Assembly (NCBI RefSeq): GCF_014196205.1
Contig: NZ_JACIDE010000007.1
Coordinates: 95,049-159,048 of the forward strand
Direction of reading: 5' to 3'
Length of the DNA: 64,000 nucleotides
DNA from: Anoxybacteroides voinovskiense
GTDB lineage: Bacteria > Bacillota > Bacilli > Bacillales > Anoxybacillaceae
The notes under the pieces were generated by a model that worked only from the letters and a program-made list of their open reading frames with translations, did not search any database and was not told the origin of the DNA. Each line of letters begins with the position of its first letter. The stretch's first letter is position 1. Shown here piece after piece: positions 37,822-45,090 of this stretch. A program made the translations under genes and the position numbers.

Positions 37822-38010
37822 TTACTTCGCTGTTGCGCGACCAAAAAGCCCTTTAATAAATCCAATAATTTTTGGAGCAAAGCCTAATGCAATCGCCAAC
37901 AATACAAATGGTCCGACCCAGCCGATAATTGAATTAACGCTGGTCAAAAGATCAGAAATAGAAAATGGTAAAGAAAGACCTGAAAGATCAATAGCTGCAC
38001 CTAAAGTCAT
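37822..38010 (-). CDS. Coat-like 62-aa protein (major capsid candidate)
   Basis: MTLGAAIDLSGLSLPFSIS, then DLLTSVNSIIGWVGPF, a single transmembrane segment (VLLAIALGFAPKII) and a basic end KGLFGRATAK. An amphipathic N-terminus, one span and Lys/Arg C-terminus are the hallmarks of filamentous-phage major coat protein (pVIII). GAGGGAGGAATTTATA precedes ATG 38010 and a strong terminator follows. Paralogous sequences occur in the products at 46519 and 46874 and the anchor of the FN3 protein. There is no cleavable signal peptide. Confidence 0.7.
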   Translation of the reverse strand: MTLGAAIDLSGLSLPFSISDLLTSVNSIIGWVGPFVLLAIALGFAPKIIGFIKGLFGRATAK

Positions 38011-38069
38011 TATAAATTCCTCCCTCAATTTAGTTTTTATATTTCACTAGCAAATGCTAGTTGAAAACT

Positions 38070-38285
38070 TTAGTAACGTCGGATTTCATAGTCATCGTCT
38101 TTTTCTTGCTTCCCGACTTGGTCGGTATTTGCAAAAGATTTTTTCATGATTACGACCAACAGGGAAATCGCCCCAGCTGCCGTCATAATCATAATCATTG
38201 GAGCAACGTAAAAAAGTAACCATTTCACGTAATACCAAAATTCATCTAAACGCGCTGGAGTGAAAAATGTTTGGAATTCCGGCAT
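38070..38285 (-). CDS. Small membrane protein
   Basis: A 71-aa protein: MPEFQTFFTPARLDEFWYYV, one long hydrophobic segment (about 22-48) and a charged tail KQEKDDDYEIRRY. It starts 4 bp after the previous stop. No family recognised. Confidence 0.7.
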   Translation of the reverse strand: MPEFQTFFTPARLDEFWYYVKWLLFYVAPMIMIMTAAGAISLLVVIMKKSFANTDQVGKQEKDDDYEIRRY

Positions 38286-38289
38286 ATCA

Positions 38290-38448
38290 TCACGACCTCG
38301 ATCTGATCGCCACGATCACGCCGTGAAGTAGCATTCCAACAGCAACAATCGCGACAACTAACATGATGAAGGGAGCAACTGTTTTTAATAGAAATCCAAA
38401 AACGCCCCAAAAGAACGCCCAGTCAAAAACATTTCCAATACTTGACAC
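38290..38448 (-). CDS. 52-aa membrane protein
   Basis: Starts at GTG 38448 after GGAGGGAGTAACA: MSSIGNVFDWAFFWGVFGF, then a hydrophobic span with APFIMLVVAIVAVG and a basic end AIRSRS. The A-P-F-hydrophobic pattern echoes the coat-like family at 37822. Confidence 0.65.
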   Translation of the reverse strand: MSSIGNVFDWAFFWGVFGFLLKTVAPFIMLVVAIVAVGMLLHGVIVAIRSRS

Positions 38449-38461
38449 TGTTACTCCCTCC

Positions 38462-38602
38462 TTATCGCGCAGATTTATAGATTGCTATCGAGATGAAAAG
38501 AAGCGTTAGAAAAATAGCCCATGCGCTGAGCGCAGTGAGAATGTCGCCATTTCCGAATACGACTTTAAACGCATACGCTACAAGTGTTCCTGTGCTTACC
38601 AT
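38462..38602 (-). CDS. 46-aa membrane protein
   Basis: MVSTGTLVAYAFKVVFGNGD, one transmembrane segment (ALSAWAIFLTLLFISIAI) and YKSAR at the end. AAGGGGTAAAACGGCG precedes ATG 38602. Overlaps the upstream gene by 7 bp. Confidence 0.65.
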   Translation of the reverse strand: MVSTGTLVAYAFKVVFGNGDILTALSAWAIFLTLLFISIAIYKSAR

Positions 38603-38733
38603 CGCCGTTTTACCCCTTTCACTGTTTCAACAAGAAACATCGTGACTGGGAAAGCGACGAGGCAGGAAGCCATCAGCACGAGGTAGGTCGCCAGTATCTC
38701 TTTTGGACTTGCCGCAAATAGAAGGCTATACAT
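38596..38733 (-). CDS. 45-aa membrane protein
   Basis: MYSLLFAASPKEILATYLVL, one transmembrane segment and a basic end VKGVKRRW. GAGGAGGTAGAC precedes ATG 38733. Function unknown; coat-like layout. Confidence 0.65.
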   Translation of the reverse strand: MYSLLFAASPKEILATYLVLMASCLVAFPVTMFLVETVKGVKRRW

Positions 38734-38735
38734 GT

Positions 38736-38912
38736 CTACCTCCTCATAAATCGTTCCAGCACCATGAAGATCATCATGGCAGCAAGAAGAACGGAAATGA
38801 TGACATCACCTAAGGTGATCTCATGAATGATGACAATATTGCCTTCTTTCGTTTCAATCAACGTATGTTCGCGCATTTCCACATAATTGATATTCGATGT
38901 CGGCTCATTCAT
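38736..38912 (-). CDS. 58-aa membrane protein
   Basis: An acidic soluble N-terminus (MNEPTSNINYVEMREHTLIE) followed by one transmembrane segment and ERFMRR. ATG 38912 has GGGGGTGATAAGC upstream. First gene of the late, membrane-protein cluster. Confidence 0.65.
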   Translation of the reverse strand: MNEPTSNINYVEMREHTLIETKEGNIVIIHEITLGDVIISVLLAAMMIFMVLERFMRR

Positions 38913-38992
38913 GCTTATCACCCCCACAATTCAAATGTACAGAGAATTTTGTCGTTTTCATATCACCAAAAAAATTTGGTCATATGATGACA

Positions 38993-39025
38993 AAAATCGA
39001 GTGAAAAATAGCTTCACTCGATTTT
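38993..39025. terminator. Bidirectional terminator upstream of the coat cluster
   Basis: AAAATCGAGTGAA (38993-39005) / TTCACTCGATTTT (39013-39025). It isolates the replication-side genes (>39.1 kb) from the coat cluster, so the latter needs its own promoter in 38913-38992; no convincing -35/-10 pair was seen there. Confidence 0.8.
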
Positions 39026-39118
39026 ATTCGTCAAATGTAAATTTTTCATCTTATGCGAAAAAATATTTTCAAAAATATAGAAAGGTGACGTGAATTTTTG
39101 TAGATGTTATATACATCT

Positions 39119-39409
39119 TTAAGACGTTGCACGTATTTTGGGGAATTTTCTGCCCGTTTTTGTAATTCCCGTTTCAAGCGTCTGAATCCATTCTTCAAGT
39201 TCTTTCATGCCGCAGCCGAGATCGAGAAGCTCGCGCGGAAACTCAGAAAATTTTCTTTTCCAGCGTTTCATGCGAATAAGCGCTTTCTTTGATTCTCCGA
39301 ACGAATAGACGCGGCGCTCTTTTCGCGTGGAATATTGTTGCGTTCCGACATACATACACAAATAAATGTATTGTTTACCGTTCGATTTCACTTGCGAAAG
39401 GTACGCCAT
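39119..39409 (-). CDS. Hypothetical basic protein
   Basis: A 96-aa, Lys/Arg-rich protein (MAYLSQVKSNGKQYIYL, then GESKKALIRMKRWKRKF). GGAGGGAAGCGT precedes ATG 39409. Likely nucleic-acid binding by charge; no family recognised. Confidence 0.65.
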   Translation of the reverse strand: MAYLSQVKSNGKQYIYLCMYVGTQQYSTRKERRVYSFGESKKALIRMKRWKRKFSEFPRELLDLGCGMKELEEWIQTLETGITKTGRKFPKIRATS

Positions 39410-39566
39410 ACGCTTCCCTCCATTCCTGGATCATTTGTTTGCGTATTTTCGAAAGACTTGTTACTTTCATGTCGGTTTCATGCTGCATGTAGTACAGGTA
39501 AGGATTTTCGTCGTGATGAGAAAGAAACGCAATGATTAACGTGAGAATGAACGCAAGCCACTTCAT
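39375..39566 (-). CDS. Small protein with N-terminal hydrophobic segment
   Basis: A 63-aa protein, MKWLAFILTLIIAFLSHHDE then a soluble helical part. The N-terminus could be a signal peptide or anchor. It overlaps the next gene by 35 bp. TTAGGAGGCGAAAAA precedes ATG 39566. Confidence 0.6.
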   Translation of the reverse strand: MKWLAFILTLIIAFLSHHDENPYLYYMQHETDMKVTSLSKIRKQMIQEWREAYGVPFASEIER

Positions 39567-39577
39567 TTTTTCGCCTC

Positions 39578-39661
39578 CTAACTGGATAGATAATAAAGGA
39601 AAATGTACATCACAAAAGCAAATACGAACGATAACAATGCCGACTTGAGAAAATCACGCAT
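39578..39661 (-). CDS. Possible 27-aa membrane peptide
   Basis: MRDFLKSALLSFVFAFVMYI then FLYYLSS, preceded by GAGGTGAAAAC. Too short to assign; its place in a packed operon supports expression. Confidence 0.45.
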   Translation of the reverse strand: MRDFLKSALLSFVFAFVMYIFLYYLSS

Positions 39662-39665
39662 GTTT

Positions 39666-40040
39666 TCACCTCAACTCAAGCGAAAGTTGCTCATATGTTT
39701 CCATAAACTGTGGGGAAACTTTTTCAATTTGACTAACCCGAACATCCCAGCAGCCACTTTCGTTGCAGACGAGCAATGTTGTTTCGTCAATATAAAAAAG
39801 CGCGTAATAATAATCGTATTTTGATTGATTCACGCTAAACAGTAAGATGTTGTTTATTTTTCCTTCGTATCTTAGAAGAAAGCCGTCTTGCATCACAAAA
39901 CGGCTTCGCTTTTTTTCACCTACTTGTTTCACAAACTCTCCTGGGAAAAGCTGAGTTCCGGCAAGCTGGACAGGCTCGTGTTTTATTTCCTCATCGTTGG
40001 GCTTGACATACATCGCACCGTTAAAGTACCCGATTTGCAT
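39666..40040 (-). CDS. Hypothetical protein
   Basis: About 124 aa, start ATG 40040 (MQIGYFNGAMYVKPNDEEI) with GAGGAAGGACA upstream. Beta-rich soluble composition. No family recognised. It overlaps the end of the preceding 53-aa gene by 20 bp. Confidence 0.65.
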   Translation of the reverse strand: MQIGYFNGAMYVKPNDEEIKHEPVQLAGTQLFPGEFVKQVGEKKRSRFVMQDGFLLRYEGKINNILLFSVNQSKYDYYYALFYIDETTLLVCNESGCWDVRVSQIEKVSPQFMETYEQLSLELR

Positions 40041-40182
40041 TGTCCTTCCTCCACTCGTCAATCTTTTTAATAATGTCATTTGCATCGCAGCAATGATAAT
40101 AATATGTTTCTCGCTCGTACCCGCAAGCTACAATCGACAGCAATTCCCTGATTATTTCAAGATCTTCCTCGTTCAAAATCAT
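40021..40182 (-). CDS. 53-aa hypothetical protein
   Basis: MILNEEDLEIIRELLSIVAC then YYHCCDANDIIKKIDEWRKD. AGGTGGGAAA precedes ATG 40182. Helical, Cys/His-containing; function unknown. Confidence 0.6.
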   Translation of the reverse strand: MILNEEDLEIIRELLSIVACGYERETYYYHCCDANDIIKKIDEWRKDNANRVL

Positions 40183-40218
40183 TTTCCCACCTATTTCACT
40201 TTTTTGTCGTAATGCGTA

Positions 40219-40557
40219 TTAAAACGGCAAATGCTCACCGTCATATGACCATTCGCAGCATGCACCAAAATTTTTAGGGTTTCTTGCGTACGCTTTAGCC
40301 TTTTCTTTAGAAATCTCATCTAATATTTCATTAAAAATACTTTCGATTTTGATACCTTTAACATCACGTAAGAACTCTTGTAGATTTGCTTCTAACAATT
40401 CCATATCAGCATAATCAAGTTCTACTTTTGATCCGATGATTGTATGAGAAAATTCAAAGCATTTAGATTCGCAAAGGGGACAAGCAATAGGCTGCTTGTC
40501 CTCTTCAACTGAAAAACCTTCGCCGCACGTTGAACAAGTGTATATGTCCAGTCGCAT
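40219..40557 (-). CDS. Zinc-ribbon protein
   Basis: A 112-aa protein. CSTCGEGF and CPLCESKCF near the N-terminus form a rubredoxin/zinc-ribbon knuckle pair; a helical, charged C-terminal part follows, with CCEW near the end. GGAGGACTGAAA precedes ATG 40557. The gene is more AT-rich than its neighbours. Confidence 0.7.
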   Translation of the reverse strand: MRLDIYTCSTCGEGFSVEEDKQPIACPLCESKCFEFSHTIIGSKVELDYADMELLEANLQEFLRDVKGIKIESIFNEILDEISKEKAKAYARNPKNFGACCEWSYDGEHLPF

Positions 40558-40559
40558 TT

Positions 40560-40673
40560 TCAGTCCTCCTTCTCCTCACAAAACACATAAAAGCCGCAAT
40601 AGCACTTCAATTTTGGGATGATTTTTACGCTCCATACCTCGAATCCGCAATCATCACAAAAGAAACGATACAT
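40560..40673 (-). CDS. 37-aa Cys-rich protein
   Basis: MYRFFCDDCGFEVWSVKIIP then CYCGFYVFC: a minimal CxxC...CxC zinc-ribbon-like protein. Its last codons carry the GGAGGA site for the next gene, so they are coupled. Confidence 0.55.
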   Translation of the reverse strand: MYRFFCDDCGFEVWSVKIIPKLKCYCGFYVFCEEKED

Positions 40674-40676
40674 CGC

Positions 40677-40850
40677 TTACAGCTCCCTCACGTAATCTAA
40701 ATAAGCTTGATACCCTTCACTAACAGCAGAAATCATTCGAGAATAGAAGATATGTGTTTCGCGCGATACGAATCCCCCTTGATAAAGAATGGCAAGTGCA
40801 TGTTGCAAATACTGGTCAATGAACACAACTTCTTTTTCGTTTAAGAACAT
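40677..40850 (-). CDS. 57-aa hypothetical protein
   Basis: MFLNEKEVVFIDQYLQHALA, ending AYLDYVREL. GAGGAGGCGCTCTAG precedes ATG 40850. Helical; no family recognised. Confidence 0.6.
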   Translation of the reverse strand: MFLNEKEVVFIDQYLQHALAILYQGGFVSRETHIFYSRMISAVSEGYQAYLDYVREL

Positions 40851-41032
40851 CTAGAGCGCCTCCTCATTTCTTTCATGCACCGATATTCATGATCCAATTC
40901 TGAGAGCGTCAACTCGTAAAGCTGTCGCCCGTCCTCCATTTTCACTCGTCCTAGTTCAATGAGCTGTTCGATCCGTTTGTCTTTGACGCGCTCGATCGCT
41001 TCGCGTAAATACGATTTAAACGGCTTTGACAT
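40841..41032 (-). CDS. Small basic protein resembling Fur-regulated basic protein FbpA
   Basis: A 63-aa protein. IERVKDKRIEQLIELG and RQLYELTLSELDHEYR match the layout of the small FbpA family (in B. subtilis an iron-sparing regulator). The resemblance is from memory of the family pattern. In this element it probably has another job. GGGGTGATCCGA precedes ATG 41032. Confidence 0.55.
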   Translation of the reverse strand: MSKPFKSYLREAIERVKDKRIEQLIELGRVKMEDGRQLYELTLSELDHEYRCMKEMRRRSRCS

Positions 41033-41450
41033 TCGGATCACCCCACTTTCGTTGGCGATGCAGCCAATCGATGAAGCCGGCTGCCTCATGGAACGCTTTT
41101 TCAAATGGAACACGCTCAGCAAGCATTTTTATTTTGTATGGTTGCTTGTCCTCCGGCATGTAGTTCGCACGCCATGCAATCGCCAGTTCCCCTTCGCGTT
41201 CGATGAACAAATACGCGCCCAAGCCATAGCGATACTCGTACAGTTCGCCGTAGCGATAGATGAGAAAACCTTTTGCACGCGCCATTTCATTCTCTTCCAA
41301 GCGCTTTATTATCTGTTGTTTATGCTGCTTAATTTGTTTCTTTAAATCCAATGGCAATGTGCCTTCTTCATATATCAAACTTAGTTTTTTGTTTTTTGTT
41401 TTTATTTGAATATTTAGATTATCTATTTGATAAAAAATGTTATATAACAT
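41016..41450 (-). CDS. Hypothetical protein with TubC_N-like N-terminus
   Basis: A 144-aa protein. The N-terminus LNIQIKTKNKKLSLIYEEG...LKKQIKQHKQQIIKRLEEN has the helix-strand-helix pattern of TubC N-terminal docking-type domains often seen in phage and ICE proteins. The C-terminal part is of unknown fold. It sits downstream of the primase-helicase gene. Confidence 0.6.
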   Translation of the reverse strand: MLYNIFYQIDNLNIQIKTKNKKLSLIYEEGTLPLDLKKQIKQHKQQIIKRLEENEMARAKGFLIYRYGELYEYRYGLGAYLFIEREGELAIAWRANYMPEDKQPYKIKMLAERVPFEKAFHEAAGFIDWLHRQRKWGDPNVKAV

Positions 41451-41467
41451 ATAAAACCTCCTTATAA

Positions 41468-41689
41468 GTTACCTAGTTACTTCAGGTTACTTAAAATAGG
41501 GTATTTTCCTATATATCGCTCTATAGGAGATTTACCTAGAAATGAGTAACTCATTGTAACTAAGTAACTAAATCTCTTCCTCAACAAAGTTACTAGTTAC
41601 CTTGAGTGACTTATTTTCCGGTATTTCCGTAAAATATTCGCCTATAGGAGATTTGCTAGAATTCGGGTAACTCGAGGTAACTTTGTAAC
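41468..41689. repeat. Two 121-bp-spaced symmetric repeat units (origin candidate)
   Basis: Unit A (41468-41568) has GTTAC at 41468, 41476 and 41486, and GTAAC at 41546, 41556 and 41564: spacings of 8 and 10, mirrored as 10 and 8. Unit B has GTTAC at 41589 and 41596, GTGAC at 41606, and GTAAC at 41667, 41677 and 41685. Both carry TATAGGAGATTT in the middle (41522, 41643). Unit B lies in the 3' end of the replication gene and unit A just beyond its stop. Confidence 0.8.
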
Positions 41690-43868
41690 TTTCGGTTGAA
41701 AGACCGATGCCGAAAAAGAACGTTTTGTTTCCGGTGGATTTCCGTTTTTCGAATCCTCGCAGCACTAAACGAGCCGAAAACTTTTGCTTTTTCATCGCAA
41801 TTTCGCTGTTTTCTTCGCACCAGTCGATATATTCTTTGTACAGCTCGTTCAATTGCACTTTCGCTCCTGGATGAATCACGCAGCAATCGTTCAAGAAATT
41901 GCTGAGAAGGTCCATTTCGTCTTTGTATTCGTCTGTCGCGTTTTTGATTTCATCCGGCTCTCCTAAGCCTTCTTTTTGCCATTTCAGACACCCTTCAACC
42001 GCCCATCGTAAAATGCCAGGAAGCTCATTCATGAGCTTTTCCGGAAGATGCTTGTCCACTTTCTCTTTCGGAATAGTGTACGTGAACGGCACAAGGCGAA
42101 TGCGCCGCCAAATTCCTTCATCATCGCCTTTAATGATCGGTTTGTGATTCGTTGTAAAGAAAATTTTGAACTCTGGAACGAACTCAAAAAATTCCTTTCT
42201 CAAAAATCGAGCTGTGATCGGCTCACCGCCTGTTAACTGTTTAATGAGCGATTCACTCAACCTTTGACCATCCTCGCTTTCGACAGCTGATACAAAACGC
42301 GAACCGTGTAGACGCGCAATATCATTATTTATACCTGAATCGTTCATTTTCGCCGTAAATGTATTTGAGTTCGTTTGCTTTGCGTAATCGCCTAATAGCG
42401 CCTTCACCGTGTTTATGAACGTCGATTTTCCGTTTCTCCCTGTTCCCCAAAGGAAGAAAACAACCTGCTCGCTTATATCACCTGTCAGTGCGTAACCAAT
42501 CGCTTTTTGAAGGAAATTGATAATGTCGTGTTTCACTTCCTCGCCATCGCGAAAGATGGATTCAAGAAAGGCAATCCATGTCGGGCATTTCGCGTTCGGA
42601 TCGTAATGGATGTTTGTATTTTTCGTCATCATATATTCACGTGCGTGAGGTAAAAGTTCACCTGTTCGTAAATCCACGACTCCATTCGCGCAGTTCAGCA
42701 AAAACTTATCTTTGTTTAACTCCTCCTGGCTAATTGGCAGCATCGCCTCGGCACGGGCGATGGAATTGAGGAATACCGAACTTTTTTCACTCGCTTTCGC
42801 CCATCTTAACAATTCATTGCGCGCGTCGTTATTTTCCTCTTGCGCTGCTTCCGCATACATTTCGCGAAATGTGCGAATCGCAATGCGTTCAATTTGCTTC
42901 TTTTTATCATTAATCCACGTTTTTCCGTCCCATATGAGCCACTCTTCAAATTCAACGCAGTAGCGCAAGTTTTGACCGTTGCGTGCGACAAGGCGCTCAG
43001 CGTTTCCCATTTCCGTTAGGTTGAACTTTTTCGGTTCTCCTTCTTTCCGCGCTTGCGCTTGAGAAGTCATCGGCGGAGAGGAATAGTTCGTTCCGCTTGG
43101 CTCATGTTTCAGCGCGCTATTCAACGTATTTGAAAATTCACGCTGGTCTAACGGAGGGAGGAAAAAATAGCGATTTAGGAAACTAGCTATTTCGTGCACT
43201 TGCTCTTGTGTGTAGCCAAATTCAACGAGCCGGCAGCAATGCGCGTACAGCGCGTTGTTTCGCCCTCCTTCGTGCATCGGAATCGGAAAAGGACGTTGCG
43301 TTTTATCAATCTTTTTTAATCTCTCAAAGTATATCGGCATCGGCGAAAGTTCCCCGTCTGCAATATGTACCCATTCGCGTCCGCCTGTATTTTCGCTTGG
43401 AAGAACTACTTGACCGCGCCCGGAAAGACGATAGTCACCGACAAAGCCGCCAGCCATAAGCACTGTCGCGTCTTGTCCTTTGATTTTTCCGGTCGAACGA
43501 AAGAAAAACTGAAAGCCTCGTATTGTTCGAATCGCATGAAATTTGTATCCTTCGCGCAAAAGCGCCTTAAAAATTAGCTCCCCTTCTGTCTGTTCGTCGA
43601 TGTCAATCACGTCATAGCCGTCTGGAATGACAAGCCCTGTCCAACCTTTTTGCCGCAACCAAGAGCGAATCTCGCCTTCTGTCATGCCTGGACGATTTAG
43701 GTCTTGCCAGCCTTTCATGCACGGTCGTTTTGCGACGCTATACGCCTTGTTTGGATCGTTTTCCGTGTTCATGCGCGAATAGCCGACTAGACGAATGATT
43801 TTCAACGGCTTTTTCGCGGACGGAAAAAGCCGTTCAAGTCCTGCTTGTAAGTCAATCGCTGCTTGCAT
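41568..43868 (-). CDS. Primase-polymerase / SF3 helicase replication protein
   Basis: A 766-aa protein. N-terminal archaeo-eukaryotic prim-pol-like domain (about 20-200, with GLVIPDGYDVIDIDEQ supplying acidic metal ligands and LSGRGQVVLPSE); a PriCT-1-like domain (about 215-265, NNALYAHCCRLVEFG); then a D5_N region and P4-type superfamily 3 helicase with Walker A LWGTGRNGKSTFIN and FFTTNHKPIIKGDDEGIWRR. It would prime and unwind the element's own DNA. The C-terminal tail contains two KVTS repeats because an origin-like repeat lies inside the gene. GTGAGGAACGAAA precedes ATG 43868. Confidence 0.85.
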   Translation of the reverse strand: MQAAIDLQAGLERLFPSAKKPLKIIRLVGYSRMNTENDPNKAYSVAKRPCMKGWQDLNRPGMTEGEIRSWLRQKGWTGLVIPDGYDVIDIDEQTEGELIFKALLREGYKFHAIRTIRGFQFFFRSTGKIKGQDATVLMAGGFVGDYRLSGRGQVVLPSENTGGREWVHIADGELSPMPIYFERLKKIDKTQRPFPIPMHEGGRNNALYAHCCRLVEFGYTQEQVHEIASFLNRYFFLPPLDQREFSNTLNSALKHEPSGTNYSSPPMTSQAQARKEGEPKKFNLTEMGNAERLVARNGQNLRYCVEFEEWLIWDGKTWINDKKKQIERIAIRTFREMYAEAAQEENNDARNELLRWAKASEKSSVFLNSIARAEAMLPISQEELNKDKFLLNCANGVVDLRTGELLPHAREYMMTKNTNIHYDPNAKCPTWIAFLESIFRDGEEVKHDIINFLQKAIGYALTGDISEQVVFFLWGTGRNGKSTFINTVKALLGDYAKQTNSNTFTAKMNDSGINNDIARLHGSRFVSAVESEDGQRLSESLIKQLTGGEPITARFLRKEFFEFVPEFKIFFTTNHKPIIKGDDEGIWRRIRLVPFTYTIPKEKVDKHLPEKLMNELPGILRWAVEGCLKWQKEGLGEPDEIKNATDEYKDEMDLLSNFLNDCCVIHPGAKVQLNELYKEYIDWCEENSEIAMKKQKFSARLVLRGFEKRKSTGNKTFFFGIGLSTESYKVTSSYPNSSKSPIGEYFTEIPENKSLKVTSNFVEEEI

Positions 43869-43877
43869 TTTCGTTCC

Positions 43878-44096
43878 TCACTTTCCTGTCGGGAATGTGT
43901 ATTTGACTTGATCTGTCCAAATGTCATAGAAAACAACCATTGTGTGCCCGTTTTCGTCGCGGATGAGTTTACCAGCAGGAAAAACGGAAAAATCTTCGAC
44001 TTGAATTGCACTCATATCAAACGTATCTTCAATCCATCGCATGACCGCAGGAACGTATTTTTCCATCGGATTTTCATTTGTCTTTGCTTTTTTCAT
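43878..44096 (-). CDS. 72-aa hypothetical protein
   Basis: MKKAKTNENPMEKYVPAVMR, then WIEDTFDMSAIQVEDF and VVFYDIWTDQVKYTF. Start ATG 44096 with AAGGCGGTG upstream. Just before the primase-helicase gene; no family recognised. Confidence 0.6.
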   Translation of the reverse strand: MKKAKTNENPMEKYVPAVMRWIEDTFDMSAIQVEDFSVFPAGKLIRDENGHTMVVFYDIWTDQVKYTFPTGK

Positions 44097-44125
44097 TGAA
44101 AACACCGCCTTTTTTTGAATTGCGA

Positions 44126-44144
44126 GGCTCTCCAAAAGAGAGCC
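44126..44144. other. Small hairpin
   Basis: GGCTCTC-CAAAA-GAGAGCC between two operon genes. No T-run, so not a typical terminator. Confidence 0.4.
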
Positions 44145-44237
44145 GAATGTGGAAAAATGCCGCGAAACGTGCTATATTTTCAGTAAGAATATTTTTTCTG
44201 TGCCTTGCAGTAAGTGTTGCCGCACTTGCTGCTTTTT

Positions 44238-44366
44238 TTATGAAGCTTTTTCATTGTCGCTTTCCTTCACTTTTTGATATTGTTCTGGAAGGACTTTTGC
44301 TAAATAGGCATACACTTCTTTTTCAAGTTGGTTGAACAATGGACCTTTTACAACGGTGATTTTCAC
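44238..44366 (-). CDS. 42-aa hypothetical protein
   Basis: Start GTG 44366 after GGGGAGGGGATCGG: MKITVVKGPLFNQLEKEVYA then YLAKVLPEQYQKVKES. It resembles the N-terminus of the product starting at 31180. Function unknown. Confidence 0.6.
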   Translation of the reverse strand: MKITVVKGPLFNQLEKEVYAYLAKVLPEQYQKVKESDNEKAS

Positions 44367-44382
44367 CCCGATCCCCTCCCCG

Positions 44383-44637
44383 TTAAGACGACAATTTCGC
44401 TGCAAAGTCGATTTTAATTCCGCGCTGCTGCATCTCTTTGATTATTTGTTCCAGCTCCGCGCGGCGTGCTTTTTTGACCTCGATTCCTTGCAACTTTTCA
44501 ACGATGAACAAAAACTCTTTCGCCTCAAGCGCAGCCGTTTCATAATCTTTTTGAAAAATCGCATCGAGCATATAGTCAATGCACATAATCGCTTTGTTTT
44601 TATGCTCAATCTCTTCAACAAGCGTTTTTTTGAGCAT
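44383..44637 (-). CDS. 84-aa helical protein
   Basis: MLKKTLVEEIEHKNKAIMCI, then long charged helices (VKKARRAELEQIIKEMQQRG). Coiled-coil-like; no family recognised. GAAAGAAGGTGTCGAA precedes the ATG. Confidence 0.6.
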   Translation of the reverse strand: MLKKTLVEEIEHKNKAIMCIDYMLDAIFQKDYETAALEAKEFLFIVEKLQGIEVKKARRAELEQIIKEMQQRGIKIDFAAKLSS

Positions 44638-44658
44638 TTCGACACCTTCTTTCGATTT

Positions 44659-44772
44659 TTAGTTTGATTTACAATGATTACAAACAAATGCAAGTTCTTG
44701 CTTCATTCGCTCGCACGCGTCGCGGCGATACTTTCCGTTCGGGCTGTACCAGATTCTTTTGAAGGATTTCAA
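44659..44772 (-). CDS. 37-aa basic protein
   Basis: TTG start at 44772 after a near-perfect AGGAGGTGATTTTT: KSFKRIWYSPNGKYRRDAC ... CNHCKSN. Contains a CxxC. Function unknown. Confidence 0.55.
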   Translation of the reverse strand: MKSFKRIWYSPNGKYRRDACERMKQELAFVCNHCKSN

Positions 44773-44790
44773 AAAAATCACCTCCTTTTT

Positions 44791-45015
44791 TCAAGCTGGA
44801 GTGGACGAAACTTCGCGTACTGCGTAGCGAGAAGGTAAAAAAATTTCCTCTTTACGCTTTTTGTACAATTTTGCAATTTGCTCTGCGCGTTCTGCGCTTA
44901 CATGTCGATGTCCATTTTCAATTTGCGAAAGATACCCAGCCGAAATATTAAGCTTTTCTGCTGCTTTTTCAATGCTTAAACCAGCTGCAATTCTAGCTTC
45001 TTTTAGCAAGTTCAT
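44791..45015 (-). CDS. Xre-family regulator (Cro-like), first gene of leftward operon
   Basis: A 74-aa helix-turn-helix protein: LKEARIAAGLSIEKAAEKL and SAGYLSQIENGHRHVSAERA are HTH_3 helices 1-4. Start ATG 45015 with GGAGGTGAAAATA. It is divergent from the repressor at 45175, so it is the Cro- or excisionase-like partner of the switch. Confidence 0.8.
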   Translation of the reverse strand: MNLLKEARIAAGLSIEKAAEKLNISAGYLSQIENGHRHVSAERAEQIAKLYKKRKEEIFLPSRYAVREVSSTPA

Positions 45016-45061
45016 TATTTTCACCTCCAATGTTACTTTGCGTATTGCGTTGTTCAATTAT

Positions 45062-45090
45062 ATATTACTTTTCAAAACGCAAAGTGTCAA
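45062..45090 (-). promoter_or_regulatory. Promoter of the leftward operon with embedded operator
   Basis: Minus strand: TTGACA (45090-45085), 17-bp spacer, TAATAT (45067-45062). The operator copy CTTTTCAAAACGC (45068-45080) occupies the spacer. Confidence 0.8.
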
